A stretch of DNA of 64,000 nt from Echinicola sp. 20G. GTDB taxonomy: Bacteria; Bacteroidota; Bacteroidia; Cytophagales; Cyclobacteriaceae. Numbering within the stretch: position 1 is the stretch's first letter; each line of letters begins with the position of its first letter. Below the pieces are notes generated by a model. It ran no database searches, had not been told where the DNA came from, and saw nothing but the letters and a program-made list of their open reading frames with translations. The position numbers and the translations under genes are program-made. The stretch covers positions 3,478,501 through 3,542,500 of the forward strand of contig NZ_AP024154.1 of assembly GCF_015533855.1 (NCBI RefSeq), written 5' to 3'. Shown in pieces: positions 1-11,401 of the stretch.

Positions 1-1119
1 TATACCCGTTCCAAAAAGAGGGGAGACGTGAGGAGAATTCTGGAGATTATGGTTTCCCATGGTGCTACAGAGGATATTTTGGTCGATGCACATCCACATA
101 TTGGGACCAATAAGCTTCCGGTTTTGGTTGCAGATTTGAGAGAAAGTGTTTTAAGTGCAGGGGGAGAAATACTTTTTGATACCAAAGTCACAGATTTTGT
201 TTTAGAAGGAGATGAGATGAAAGGAGTGATCACTGCCGATGGTGAAACTATTTTGGGTTTGGGGGTCATTTTGGCAACGGGACATTCTGCTAGGGATATT
301 TTTCATCTTTTAAATGATAGAAAGATTCTGATTGAGGCCAAGCCTTTTGCGCTTGGGGTAAGAGTTGAACATAGCCAGCAACTAATTGATCAAATTCAGT
401 ACCACTGCAGAACGGATAGAGGTCCTTATCTTCCAGCCTCATCTTATGCTTTGGTGCAACAGACAGTTTATGATAGCAAGCAAAGAGGAGTTTTTTCCTT
501 TTGCATGTGTCCTGGAGGCTTTATCGTACCAGCAGCGACTTCACCAGGTGAGTTAGTGGTCAATGGTATGAGTCCAAGTAGAAGGGATAGTAAGTTTGCC
601 AATTCAGGAATTGTAGCAGCAGTTGAGTTGGAAGATCTTCCGGTAGAATATCACAAGCATGGTGCTTTAGGGGCAATGATGTTTCAATTGGATGTTGAAA
701 AAGCGGCTTGGAGAGCAGGGGGAGAGACCCAAGTTGCGCCAGCCCAACGGTTGGCCGATTTTGTTGAGGGCAAAGATAGTAGTACACTTTTGGATACTTC
801 TTATCAGCCAGGTTTACAATCTGTAAATATGGGAAGCGAAGTTTTGCCTGATTTTATTGCTTCAAGATTGAAGCAGGCATTTAAGGCTTTTGGAAATAAA
901 ATGAAAGGTTACTATACAAATGATGCCCAGATAATCGGAGTAGAAAGTAGGACTTCTTCACCCGTCAGGGTGCCCAGAGGAAAAGAAACCTTTGAACACC
1001 CAGAAATTTCTCGTCTTTATCCTTGTGGTGAAGGAGCAGGATATGCAGGTGGTATAGTTTCTGCTGCAATGGATGGAGAAAGATGTGCTGAAAAACTAAT
1101 GGAGAAATATGGGAGATAA
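1..1119 (+). CDS. FAD-dependent dehydrogenase (COG2509-like), 5' truncated by the window edge
   Basis: The reading frame is open from base 1, so this is the C-terminal part (about 372 residues) of a protein that starts outside the window; the GTG at 28 is not the real start. It resembles the uncharacterised NAD(P)/FAD-dependent dehydrogenases related to glucose-inhibited-division and HI0933-type flavoproteins, which usually have about 520 residues. Visible hallmarks are the ATGHSARD motif that follows the inserted substrate domain, and a C-terminal FAD-binding end with CGEGAGYAGGIVSAAMDG. The substrate is unknown. It overlaps the next gene by 11 bases, so the two are probably co-transcribed. 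Family assignment is confident, function is not. Confidence 0.85.
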   Translation, partial: YTRSKKRGDVRRILEIMVSHGATEDILVDAHPHIGTNKLPVLVADLRESVLSAGGEILFDTKVTDFVLEGDEMKGVITADGETILGLGVILATGHSARDIFHLLNDRKILIEAKPFALGVRVEHSQQLIDQIQYHCRTDRGPYLPASSYALVQQTVYDSKQRGVFSFCMCPGGFIVPAATSPGELVVNGMSPSRRDSKFANSGIVAAVELEDLPVEYHKHGALGAMMFQLDVEKAAWRAGGETQVAPAQRLADFVEGKDSSTLLDTSYQPGLQSVNMGSEVLPDFIASRLKQAFKAFGNKMKGYYTNDAQIIGVESRTSSPVRVPRGKETFEHPEISRLYPCGEGAGYAGGIVSAAMDGERCAEKLMEKYGR

Positions 1120-1480
1120 GAAAACTGTAATTATAGGAGCAACAGACAATCCTTCAAAATATGCTTTTTTAGCTGCGGGAATGCTAAAGGAGTATGGTCA
1201 TACCATTGTGCCTTTAAGTGTGCATGGAGGGAATGTACATGGGGAGATAATCAATAACCTAAACGAGAAGCCAATAATAAGCGATGTAGATACTGTGACG
1301 ATGTACATCAATCCAGTTCATCAAAGAGAGTGGGAAGATTACATTGTATCTTTGCATCCAAAACGTGTGATATTTAACCCTGGTGCTGAAAATCAAGTGT
1401 TTAGTGATCGATTAAAAAATGAGGGAATTGAACCGGTGGAGGCTTGTACTTTAGTAATGCTAAGAACTAGTCAATATTAA
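1109..1480 (+). CDS. CoA-binding domain protein (YccU-like)
   Basis: A 123-residue single-domain protein of the CoA_binding_2 family, a Rossmann fold that binds CoA-like nucleotides. The N-terminal VIIGATDNPSKYA segment is the glycine-rich nucleotide loop, and the IFNPGAEN segment near residue 90 is typical of the family. The length matches stand-alone members. The ATG lies inside the end of the upstream dehydrogenase gene, which points to translational coupling. The metabolic role of these small proteins is not established; regulation by CoA or a redox partner role would be guesses. Confidence 0.85.
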   Translation: MGDKKTVIIGATDNPSKYAFLAAGMLKEYGHTIVPLSVHGGNVHGEIINNLNEKPIISDVDTVTMYINPVHQREWEDYIVSLHPKRVIFNPGAENQVFSDRLKNEGIEPVEACTLVMLRTSQY

Positions 1481-1569
1481 TGAATGTCACAGCTAAATAG
1501 GGCTGATTTTTTGAGTTTTTATAGCTGGTTTGTGCCAAAAATGTCGTATTATTAAAGGTTGAAAGTTAA

Positions 1570-3576
<2,007 letters not shown>

Positions 3577-3600
3577 TTGTATATTAAAATAACGGTAACT

Positions 3601-3623
3601 AAGGGGCATTAAGCCCCTTTTTT
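3601..3623 (+). terminator. Rho-independent terminator of gyrB
   Basis: A 7-bp GC-rich stem (3601-3607 with 3613-3619) with a five-base loop runs straight into six Ts, 25 bases after the gyrB stop. Confidence 0.85.
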
Positions 3624-3691
3624 GCTTATATTATGAATTCATTTTGGAACCTCTTTTAAGTTCAATTTTATTAAGTTTTGGATTTTGAATT

Positions 3692-5827
3692 ATGGAAATG
3701 GAAGTTATTCAAAGAGATAAATTCGAGAGTAAAATAGATGGAAGTGATTTGGTCAGCAGAGACCTAAGTTGGATAAAATTCAATTTTCGAGTTTTGGATC
3801 AGTCCAAGAAGCAAAGCAGGACAATTTTTGAAAAGTTGAAATTTTTAGCCATCACTGCCTCCAACCTTGATGAGTTTTTTATGATCAGGGTGGGTTCATT
3901 GTATAATTACCTTGATTATGATAAAGAAAGGATAGATTATTCCGGGTTAAGGGAAGAACCTTTCAAAGAAAAGCTAATGCTTGACTCTCAGGATTTTCAT
4001 GAGCAGCAACATGAACACTTTATCAATAATATCTTGCCAAGTACCAGGGAGTCTGGTTTTATCTTAAGCAATGTCAAAAATTTGGAAGATGAGGAACAGG
4101 AATATATAAAAGAGTATTTTTTTAAGGCAGTTTATCCAATGCTCACACCAATGGTGTTTGATGGATACCATACCTTTCCCATTTTGATGAACAAACTGTT
4201 GATTTTTGGGGTAGTGACTATCAATCCGGGAGATAAAAAAGATAATCGAAAACTGTCATTTGTTCAGATTCCATCCAATATTCCTAGGTTTTTTGAAATC
4301 GAAAGGGATGAGGAGATGATTTTTGTGCCTATTGAGGAAGTGATCAGAGAGCATATTGTTTCTTTGTTTAGAAATGTCATTATCGAGTCCATCAACCTTT
4401 TTAGAATTACCAGAAATGGTGATTTTACTTTGGAAGAAACAGAGGATATGGATTCGAACTTCCTGGAAGAGGTAAAACGTAAGCTTAATGAGCGAAAAAC
4501 TGGCAGGGTAGTAAGGGTCGAAATTGAGGAGGGGTACAGTAAGTGGATGATGAATTTGCTTAAGGACAGGTGGAATATCCAAAAAGACAGTGTTTTCAAA
4601 GTCAAAAAGGAAAGCATGCTGGACTTTACCAGTTTTTGGCAAATCATAGGAAATAGGAGATTTAAGGATAGGATTCCACAGACACCGGTAACAGTCCCTC
4701 CTTTAAGCTATCCTCAAGCTGGGGTACAGGGAAGTCAAGATATCTTTCAGGTGCTCAAACAGAAGGATGTATTGCTACATCATCCATATAATAATATGGA
4801 GCCAATTTTGGAACTGTTGAACAAGGCGGCCGAAGACCCGAATGTCATGGCCATTAAAATGACAATTTACAGGTTGGCGAAGCACTCACGCATCACAACT
4901 GCCTTACTGAAAGCAGCAGAAAACGGAAAGCACGTATCAGTGCTGTTTGAAGTGAAGGCTAGGTTTGATGAAGAAAACAATATGCAAGAAGCCAAGAAGC
5001 TTCAGAAAGCAGGATGTTTTGTGATCTATGGGGTCAGTAATTTTAAAACCCATACAAAGCTTATGTTGATCGTGAAAAAAGACGAAAACAAGGTTACAAG
5101 GTTTGTGCACTTAGGATCCGGAAATTATAACGAAGATACCTCAAAGCTGTATACTGATTTAGGTTTGCTGACTACTAATGAAGTTTTGGCTAATGATGTT
5201 TCTGAATTTTTTAATGTAATTACAGGACATTCAATGCCTTCTTCCTATAAAAACTTGATTACTGCACCACAGGGAATGAGAAGTGGTCTGATCAATTTTA
5301 TAGAGTGCGAAGCAGAACATGCCCGTCAAGGTTTGCCTTGTGGAATATTTATTAAGGTGAACAGCCTTGAGGACAGTGAAACCATTCATGCACTTTACAG
5401 GGCGTCTCAAAGTGGCGTGCCTATTAAGTTAATTATAAGAGGGATATGTTGTCTGCGGCCTGGAAGAAAAGGACTAAGTGAGAATATTGAGGTTTATTCT
5501 ATAGTGGGTGATTTTCTGGAGCATTCAAGAATTTACCATTTTCATAATAATGGTGACTTAAGAACTTATGCAGGAAGTGCCGATATGATGGTGAGGAGTT
5601 TTGAGAAAAGACTTGAATCACTGTTTAGGGTTCAAGATCCATTCTTAGAAAAGCAATTGATGAACATCTTAGCTTATAACCTTAAGGATAATGTCAATGC
5701 TTATATGATGCAGGAGGATGGGACTTATGTGGCTAAAAGCCCTCAAAATGATGAAGTTGAATTCAACATTCATAAAGAGTTTTTTACCATTACTCCGGAT
5801 ATTGTCGAAAATGTAAAGTTGATTTAA
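3692..5827 (+). CDS. ppk1: Polyphosphate kinase 1
   Basis: Reversibly transfers the gamma phosphate of ATP to polyphosphate chains, storing phosphate and energy. The 711-residue protein has the PPK1 order: N-terminal helical domain (SRDLSWIKFNFRVL), head domain, then two phospholipase-D-like catalytic domains. The region FKTHTKLMLIV carries the phosphorylated histidine and LEHSRIYHFHNNGD carries the second catalytic histidine; AIKMTIYRLAKHS lies in the ATP tunnel. It converges on a Ppx/GppA-type phosphatase, so the synthesis and degradation enzymes of polyphosphate sit tail to tail. Length and all motifs are intact. Confidence 0.95.
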   Translation: MEMEVIQRDKFESKIDGSDLVSRDLSWIKFNFRVLDQSKKQSRTIFEKLKFLAITASNLDEFFMIRVGSLYNYLDYDKERIDYSGLREEPFKEKLMLDSQDFHEQQHEHFINNILPSTRESGFILSNVKNLEDEEQEYIKEYFFKAVYPMLTPMVFDGYHTFPILMNKLLIFGVVTINPGDKKDNRKLSFVQIPSNIPRFFEIERDEEMIFVPIEEVIREHIVSLFRNVIIESINLFRITRNGDFTLEETEDMDSNFLEEVKRKLNERKTGRVVRVEIEEGYSKWMMNLLKDRWNIQKDSVFKVKKESMLDFTSFWQIIGNRRFKDRIPQTPVTVPPLSYPQAGVQGSQDIFQVLKQKDVLLHHPYNNMEPILELLNKAAEDPNVMAIKMTIYRLAKHSRITTALLKAAENGKHVSVLFEVKARFDEENNMQEAKKLQKAGCFVIYGVSNFKTHTKLMLIVKKDENKVTRFVHLGSGNYNEDTSKLYTDLGLLTTNEVLANDVSEFFNVITGHSMPSSYKNLITAPQGMRSGLINFIECEAEHARQGLPCGIFIKVNSLEDSETIHALYRASQSGVPIKLIIRGICCLRPGRKGLSENIEVYSIVGDFLEHSRIYHFHNNGDLRTYAGSADMMVRSFEKRLESLFRVQDPFLEKQLMNILAYNLKDNVNAYMMQEDGTYVAKSPQNDEVEFNIHKEFFTITPDIVENVKLI

Positions 5828-5837
5828 AGCAATCGGT

Positions 5838-5882
5838 AAATCAAGAAGGCCGGGCATTCATATTGACCGGCCTTCTTGATTT
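5838..5882. terminator. Bidirectional terminator between ppk1 and ppx
   Basis: A perfect 16-bp stem (5838-5853 with 5867-5882) with a 13-base loop sits between two convergent genes. The stem has A-rich and T-rich ends on both strands and overlaps the first base of the ppx stop codon, so it can serve both genes. Confidence 0.85.
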
Positions 5883-6769
5883 TATAATATTAGCTTTGCT
5901 TTGTTTTTATCATAGAGAATATTCATTACTCCATCTTTTAGCCCTACATCAGGGACAATCATTCTTGTTGAATTGGCAGCTTCCATTGCGGATAAATAAA
6001 TGTAAGATGCTGGAACGATCACATCAGCCCTGTCTGGATTAAGGTTGAGTTTATTTACCCTTTCTTCATAGCTAAACCCTTCCAAATAAGCTTGAACCTC
6101 TTTTATTTTAGCAATGTCCAAGTATCTTTTATTTTTTCTTGGATTAGATAGCTCAAAAATTTTATTGATATTTCCCCCGGTTCCAATGCAGGTAATTCGA
6201 TGTTTTTTATCGATGTTCTCTTGAATAAACGCCCTCATAGCCTTCCATACTTTAGGCGAGTCCTTATGGTCCAAAGCACGAACTGAACCAATTTTGAAAG
6301 ACCTACTAGCTATTTTTTTTCTGTCTTGGTAAATGTTTAGCTCAGTACTGCCACCACCTACATCCACGTGTAAATAAGGCTTATGGTCGATATAGTTCCA
6401 AAGTGCCACATTGATTAGGTCAGCTTCTTTGTTTCCGTCAATTATCTGGATTTTAAGCCCCAAATCTTGTTTTACCTCTTGGGCAATATCTTTTCCGTTT
6501 TCGGATTCCCTCATAGCAGAAGTAGCGCAGACCATATAATCATCCACTTCGTACAAATCAATCAACAATTTATAGGCTTTCATCAGTTTAATGAACTTTC
6601 TTCTATTAATATCACTGATCCTGTTGGTATGGAATACATCCTTTCCAAGTCTAAGAGGAAACCTTACATATTCTAGTTTTTTAAAATTAACCTGATTTTC
6701 GTAATGAGTTACATGGGTGATTTGTAGTCTTATGGCATTTGACCCAATGTCTACGGCTGCTAGCTTCAA
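5882..6769 (-). CDS. Ppx/GppA family exopolyphosphatase
   Basis: A 295-residue phosphatase of the ASKHA fold that releases phosphate from polyphosphate or pppGpp. N-terminal AAVDIGSNAIRLQI and the middle DVGGGSTEL are the two phosphate-binding loops; CIGTGGNINKI is the third. It is the short form with only the two-lobed catalytic part, without the C-terminal HD-like domains of E. coli Ppx. The start must be the TTG at 6769, because an in-frame stop lies three codons upstream and the protein sequence needs this N-terminus. Its position opposite ppk1 favours a polyphosphate role over pppGpp, which remains inference. Confidence 0.9.
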   Translation of the reverse strand: MKLAAVDIGSNAIRLQITHVTHYENQVNFKKLEYVRFPLRLGKDVFHTNRISDINRRKFIKLMKAYKLLIDLYEVDDYMVCATSAMRESENGKDIAQEVKQDLGLKIQIIDGNKEADLINVALWNYIDHKPYLHVDVGGGSTELNIYQDRKKIASRSFKIGSVRALDHKDSPKVWKAMRAFIQENIDKKHRITCIGTGGNINKIFELSNPRKNKRYLDIAKIKEVQAYLEGFSYEERVNKLNLNPDRADVIVPASYIYLSAMEAANSTRMIVPDVGLKDGVMNILYDKNKAKLIL

Positions 6770-6854
6770 ACTGTTTTAGGTTTTTGGTGGTTGATTGTAA
6801 ATTCAGTTTAGTAGTAATTAAAAAACATCAATTACACTATGTAAAAATAAAATA

Positions 6855-6876
6855 AAAAAGAGGCATTTTTAATGCC
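6855..6876 (-). terminator. Terminator of the small membrane protein gene
   Basis: On the minus strand a 6-bp stem (6871-6876 with 6862-6867) with a three-base loop is followed by a run of Ts just after the stop of the gene at 6884. Confidence 0.6.
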
Positions 6877-6883
6877 CCTATGG

Positions 6884-7093
6884 TTATTTTTTACGCGAAA
6901 TGGCGAATACAATGATGCCCGCGACAATAGATATACCACCAGCATATGGTGGCCAGTTAACTGATTTTTCTTTTTCCGCACTTACTTGAAGTGGACCTGC
7001 GTCTATAACTGTCTCTTCTGTAGTAAATGAAAAACCGGTAATGATGAACATCACAATACCTACTAAGACTAAAACAATCCCTAAAGTTTTCAT
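6884..7093 (-). CDS. Small membrane protein with two hydrophobic segments
   Basis: A 69-residue protein with hydrophobic helices at about 3-22 and 50-66, separated by a charged linker of about 25 residues containing several glutamates and lysines. It is similar in layout to small DUF3185-like membrane proteins, but I do not recognise a specific family. It lies 87 bases downstream of the TerC gene on the same strand and ahead of a terminator, so it may be the last gene of the DUF202/SLC13/TerC cluster. No catalytic motif is visible. Confidence 0.65.
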   Translation of the reverse strand: MKTLGIVLVLVGIVMFIITGFSFTTEETVIDAGPLQVSAEKEKSVNWPPYAGGISIVAGIIVFAISRKK

Positions 7094-7180
7094 ATCAATA
7101 AAGTTGGTTATCCAAATTTTCTTGCAAAAAACCTACCAAATAGTAAAGAGATGTTAAGTAACAAAGTGGACTTTACCAGA

Positions 7181-8176
7181 CTATCTAATATTGTTTTTGG
7201 ATAAACTTCTTTGCTGCTTATACTTTTTGATGGAGAAGACCATACATATAATTAGAACTCCACCAACAATGCCAAGAGAAAGTGTACTAGGGATGTGGTA
7301 AATGGAAGAAAGGACCATCTTTGCCCCTATGAAAACCAAGATAAATGCCAATCCATATTTTAAATAAGCAAACATGTCAAAGGCACTTGCGAGAAGAAAA
7401 TATAATGCACGAAGGCCAAGGATTGCGAATATGTTTGAAGTGTATAAAATGACTGGGTCGTTTGAAACAGCAAAAATGGCTGGGATAGAATCAACTGCAA
7501 ATAATAAATCTGTGAATTCAACAACAGCCACAACTACCAGTAGTTGGGTCGCAAAACTTTTGCCATCGATCCTAATGAAGAATTTTTCACCATTGAATTT
7601 CGGGTAAACTCTGAATAATTTATGAATGAATTGAGTTCCCAATGATTTTGAAAAATCTTCTGATTCTTCATCTTCCTGATGCCATGATTTCCAGCCAGCA
7701 TAAATCAAAAATACTCCAAAAAGGGTCATCACAACATTGATTTTGATTTCTATGCCAGCAAAAGTGAACGCAGGTAAATAGCTTATGCCTATTAGCGTTA
7801 CACCAAAAAATATAAAAATGGCCCGCATCAATACTGCCCCAATAATTCCATAGAATAGGACTTTGTGTTGATAGGCATCGGGTACTTTGAAAAATCTAAA
7901 TACCATAATGAACACAAATAAGTTGTCTACACTTAAGGCTTTTTCGATCAAAAAGGCAGTATAATACTGTGTAGCCTTTTCACCTCCTAGACTAAAATAT
8001 ATGTAGAGGCCAAAAAGCAAACCAATGCTGATCCAAATGATTGACCATATCATTGCTTCTTTGATTTTGACCTTATGAGCTGTCTTATTGAAAACCAAAA
8101 GGTCTGTTAAGAGCAACGATATAATTAAGATGCCAAATATAATGAGGGTAGTTCCCTCTTCTTTGATGTATTCCAA
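7181..8176 (-). CDS. TerC/Alx family integral membrane protein
   Basis: A 331-residue polytopic membrane protein of the TerC family, which includes E. coli Alx. Members have been linked to tellurite resistance, manganese export and metal loading of secreted enzymes. The family signatures are visible: EKALSVDNLFVF at residues 78-89 and a second acidic motif in FAVDSIPAIFAVS, the conserved intramembrane aspartates. The start is a TTG at 8176: no usable ATG lies upstream, and the N-terminal length before the first motif fits the family. The upstream gap of 55 bases is too short for the manganese riboswitch seen before alx in E. coli. Probably co-transcribed with the SLC13 gene. Confidence 0.88.
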   Translation of the reverse strand: MEYIKEEGTTLIIFGILIISLLLTDLLVFNKTAHKVKIKEAMIWSIIWISIGLLFGLYIYFSLGGEKATQYYTAFLIEKALSVDNLFVFIMVFRFFKVPDAYQHKVLFYGIIGAVLMRAIFIFFGVTLIGISYLPAFTFAGIEIKINVVMTLFGVFLIYAGWKSWHQEDEESEDFSKSLGTQFIHKLFRVYPKFNGEKFFIRIDGKSFATQLLVVVAVVEFTDLLFAVDSIPAIFAVSNDPVILYTSNIFAILGLRALYFLLASAFDMFAYLKYGLAFILVFIGAKMVLSSIYHIPSTLSLGIVGGVLIICMVFSIKKYKQQRSLSKNNIR

Positions 8177-8231
8177 TTCTCCAGAAATTAAAGCACAAAG
8201 CTATCAAAAATATTACATGAAGTATAACAGC

Positions 8232-10013
8232 CTAGAAGGGAAAGAATATAGGAATGCATAGGGTGGCAATGATCCAATATAAAAGGTTCAGCGGTGTACC
8301 CACTTTTAGATAATCTGAGAATTTGTAATTTCCAGGCGTATAGATCATGGTATTTGTTTGATAACCCATGGGAGTCATAAAGCTAAGAGATGCTCCAAAA
8401 GTAACAGCCATTAGGAAGGGGCGGTCGCTCACTTCAAGAGAAGCTGCGATCGAAATAGCTATAGGAGCTAACAAGGCAGCGGTGGCATTATTGGACATAA
8501 TATTGGTGGCCAAAAAAGTAACCGCAAAAACTACACTCAAAATTACCCTAGGACCAAAATCGCCCATTTGATTCACAAGGGTTTCCGCAAGGAGATTGGC
8601 AGCTCCCGTTTTTTCTAAGGCAGTTCCCATGGATAGAATTCCAGCAAGCATAAAAAGTACTTTCCAATCAACGGATCTATAGGCCTCTTCAGTACTAATT
8701 GCTTTCATTATAATCAATAAAACTACCCCGCAAATAGCAGCTACTGGAATAGGAAGCACATTGATTGCTGCTAAAGTGATTACTGATACAACTATAAAAA
8801 GTGTCAATGCAATTTTTTTCCAATTTACCCTAGGACTATTGTCTTCAGATATGATTAATAGGTTTTCCCCACCTTTAATTTGACCTACAACTTCTTCATC
8901 TCCTCTTACTAAGAGTACATCACCAGCTGAAATTTTGGTATGCTTGAGTTTTTTAAAAAGAATGTCATTTCTGTGCCGAATTGCCAAGACTGTAAGACCA
9001 GGATAAGTAGCACGGAAATCAAAAGATTTGACGGTGTTATTGATGAGGTTGGAATTGGGTGGTACCACCATTTCATACAATTTATAACCCTGAGATTTAA
9101 AATCTTCATCTTTGAGTTTCAAATCTATTTTCAATTCAATTCCAGGGATATTACGTATTTGGGTCAACGTGTCTTTATCACAACTTACCCTGATGGTGTC
9201 ATTGGCGCGGATGACAGTATATTTATAGGCATTGATGATTTCCCCACTTTCTCGAATGATTTGGATGGGGTCTACATTGTAATCATTGAAAAACTTTGAG
9301 GTTTTAATGGACGTACCAATATCTTCGAACTTTTTGGTGACAAAGATTTCGGTGATATAATCCCCCATGTCAAAAGTTTCTGAAATTTCCCTTGAAGGCA
9401 ACCTGCTTGGCGTAAGCCATTTTCCTATGGTCATCATATAGGTAATACCTGAAATGAGAAAAAGAATGCCCATTCCACTCATTTCAAAAATGCCAAAAGG
9501 CTTGACTCCATGGCTTTGTGCGATTCCACTTACAAGTATGTTCGTACTGGTCCCCAAAAGGGTACAGACTCCTCCCATCAATGAACCAAAGGATAAAGGC
9601 ATGAGTAATTTTGATGGAGGTATTTTAGTGTCTTTGGCAATTTTAAGTACCGTAGGCATCAGCAAGGCCACCACAGCTGTATCGTTAATGAACGCTGAGA
9701 GAATCCCAGAAAAAATCATTAAGGTGAGCAAAAAGAGAAATTCGTTTTTTCTGCTCATCCTAAGGAAAATGATATTAATGCTGTTCAGTGACCCCGTTTT
9801 AAAAACAGCAGCACTGATGACAAACATGGCACCGACAGTAATGGTGGCAGGGTTACTAAAACCGGCAACACCCTCTTCAAAATTCAGGATGCCTGTGACC
9901 ATAAAAGTGATCATCACTAAAATGGATATGGTATCAATGGATAATTTCTCGGTAAGGAAAAGAACCATTGCCACAGCAATAATGACCAATACCGTAATGA
10001 TTTCTGGCGTCAT
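8232..10013 (-). CDS. SLC13-family permease with two RCK_C domains
   Basis: A 593-residue transporter of the divalent anion:sodium symporter superfamily (COG0471 type). Transmembrane half-domains lie at about 1-205 and 400-593, separated by two soluble TrkA-C (RCK_C) regulatory domains at roughly 215-385. The NDTAVVALLMP and SNNATAALLAP segments are the paired family motifs that form the re-entrant sodium/substrate site. Likely substrates are sulfate, phosphate-like anions or dicarboxylates; the sequence does not decide. It starts three bases after the DUF202 gene, so the two form an operon, with TerC probably continuing the transcript. Confidence 0.88.
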   Translation of the reverse strand: MTPEIITVLVIIAVAMVLFLTEKLSIDTISILVMITFMVTGILNFEEGVAGFSNPATITVGAMFVISAAVFKTGSLNSINIIFLRMSRKNEFLFLLTLMIFSGILSAFINDTAVVALLMPTVLKIAKDTKIPPSKLLMPLSFGSLMGGVCTLLGTSTNILVSGIAQSHGVKPFGIFEMSGMGILFLISGITYMMTIGKWLTPSRLPSREISETFDMGDYITEIFVTKKFEDIGTSIKTSKFFNDYNVDPIQIIRESGEIINAYKYTVIRANDTIRVSCDKDTLTQIRNIPGIELKIDLKLKDEDFKSQGYKLYEMVVPPNSNLINNTVKSFDFRATYPGLTVLAIRHRNDILFKKLKHTKISAGDVLLVRGDEEVVGQIKGGENLLIISEDNSPRVNWKKIALTLFIVVSVITLAAINVLPIPVAAICGVVLLIIMKAISTEEAYRSVDWKVLFMLAGILSMGTALEKTGAANLLAETLVNQMGDFGPRVILSVVFAVTFLATNIMSNNATAALLAPIAISIAASLEVSDRPFLMAVTFGASLSFMTPMGYQTNTMIYTPGNYKFSDYLKVGTPLNLLYWIIATLCIPIFFPF

Positions 10014-10016
10014 GAA

Positions 10017-10292
10017 TTACATTTTAGCGTAATGACCTTTTTTTATTTTTCTTTTTATGCTAATAAAATTGGTGAAACCCATCACTAAAAAGATAAAACT
10101 AATAATAAAGGAAATATAACCGAACTCTTTGATATTAGCTAGATCTTCTACTTTTACCAAAGCCGTGCCACTTACCAAAAAATAAAGACTAGTCCTTATA
10201 TAGGACAATAAAGTTCTGTCATTGGCTAGCTTGGTTCTCTGACGAGCTAAATAATCTCTTACGATTAATTCATTTTCAGATTCTTTTTCCAT
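10017..10292 (-). CDS. DUF202 (YidH-like) membrane protein
   Basis: A 91-residue protein with the DUF202 signature: an N-terminal cytoplasmic stretch, the LANDRTLLSYIRTSLYF motif with its conserved arginines, then two hydrophobic helices. These small inner-membrane proteins have no firmly known role. Its stop is three bases before the start of the SLC13 permease, which makes an accessory role for that transporter plausible but unproven. Confidence 0.85.
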   Translation of the reverse strand: MEKESENELIVRDYLARQRTKLANDRTLLSYIRTSLYFLVSGTALVKVEDLANIKEFGYISFIISFIFLVMGFTNFISIKRKIKKGHYAKM

Positions 10293-10352
10293 AATTTTGG
10301 AGGATAATATTCTATCAATTTCATAATAAATCTATTAAAAATGCTTTTTTCT

Positions 10353-11252
10353 ATGAAGAAATTTTTAGCTATTCTATTGCCCATTTTAACTATCTCTGTT
10401 TTTTCTTATGCACAAGACGAGGTAGATAGTTTAACACAAACAACGAAAGATACCACCTATTGGTCCAAGGAGTTTTCAGCTGGCCTTAATTTCAACCAAG
10501 CAGCATTTAGTAGTAATTGGAGTGCTGGTGGGGTTAATTCAGTGGCCTTAGGGTCAATTGTCGCAGGAAAAGCCAACTACGCCAAAGAGCGTTGGACCTG
10601 GGATAATGAAATGGAACTGCTTTACGGGATAGTTAAAAATGAAGGAGAAGAAAGTAGAAAGTCAAATGACAGGATATTTTTGGATTCTAAAGTAGGGTAT
10701 AAACTTTCTAAAAATTGGGGAACCTATTTCTCGGCTAACTTTTTGACTCAGTTTGCTGATGGGTATGATTATGACGAAGACCCTAGGACACTTATTTCAG
10801 GGTTTATGTCTCCAGGTTATTTGACCACTTCCTTGGGTATCGAATATAAGCCCAATGATGAGTTTAATTTAAGAATTGGTCCTTTTTCACCCAGATGGAC
10901 TTTTGTGACAGACGAATCAATCTCAGACAATGTGGAGGATAATTATGGGGTTCCAATAGGGCAGACTGTTAGAACAGAATGGTTGGCGCTTCAGATTTTC
11001 GCTCAATGGGATAAAGATATAGCGGAGAATTTCAATATTAAGACGCGCTATCAAATGTACGCGAACTACGAAACATTCTCTTTTAAAAATATTGATCACA
11101 GATTGGATGTGACTTTGACTGCCAAAATTACAGAAATAATCAGTGTGACCTTTACGAGTATTAACCTGTATGATATAGATCAGGATTCTGATATTCAGTA
11201 TAGCCAAGGTTTGTCGCTTGGATTGCTTTATAAAGTGAGCAACAAAAAATAG
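10353..11252 (+). CDS. DUF3078 domain-containing secreted protein
   Basis: A 299-residue Bacteroidota protein with a clear signal peptide (MKKFLAILLPILTISVFSYA, cleavage after about residue 20). The body shows the DUF3078 pattern WSAGGVNSVALG near residue 55 and alternating hydrophobic/aromatic strands such as WTWDNEMELLYGIVK and YKLSKNWGTYFSANFLTQF, which suggest an outer-membrane beta-barrel. I prefer the ATG at 10353 because it begins directly with the signal peptide; an ATG at 10341 would add four residues. Function unknown. It stands alone, with a terminator downstream. Confidence 0.85.
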   Translation: MKKFLAILLPILTISVFSYAQDEVDSLTQTTKDTTYWSKEFSAGLNFNQAAFSSNWSAGGVNSVALGSIVAGKANYAKERWTWDNEMELLYGIVKNEGEESRKSNDRIFLDSKVGYKLSKNWGTYFSANFLTQFADGYDYDEDPRTLISGFMSPGYLTTSLGIEYKPNDEFNLRIGPFSPRWTFVTDESISDNVEDNYGVPIGQTVRTEWLALQIFAQWDKDIAENFNIKTRYQMYANYETFSFKNIDHRLDVTLTAKITEIISVTFTSINLYDIDQDSDIQYSQGLSLGLLYKVSNKK

Positions 11253-11300
11253 CGGATAACATACCTTTTTAATTAATTATTTTGAATATTGGTGAAATTT

Positions 11301-11336
11301 ACTATTTTTGTTTAACTGTGGTAGTTAAATAATAGT
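11301..11336 (+). repeat. Nested inverted repeat downstream of the DUF3078 gene
   Basis: Inner arms 11311-11317 and 11323-11329 (7 bp) and outer arms 11301-11306 and 11331-11336 (6 bp) could fold together. It lies between the DUF3078 stop and its terminator. It may simply be 3' UTR structure. Confidence 0.4.
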
Positions 11337-11355
11337 TGGTTTAGTTTTCAAATAA

Positions 11356-11383
11356 AGAGCAGAGAATTTTTCTCTGCTTTTTT
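11356..11383 (+). terminator. Terminator downstream of the DUF3078 gene
   Basis: A 9-bp stem (11358-11366 with 11370-11378, three-base loop) is followed by TTTTT. It lies about 105 bases beyond the DUF3078 stop, leaving an unusually long 3' UTR, and just ahead of the convergent patatin gene. Confidence 0.75.
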
Positions 11384-11401
11384 GTTTTGTAATTGATTGA
11401 T

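Noticed and set aside
560..787. Minus-strand ORF inside the FAD-dehydrogenase gene
   Set aside because: Shadow of the true frame; no recognisable domain or start signal.
8177..8231. Manganese riboswitch before the TerC gene
   Set aside because: Only 55 bases are available, and the expected two-stem core is not seen.
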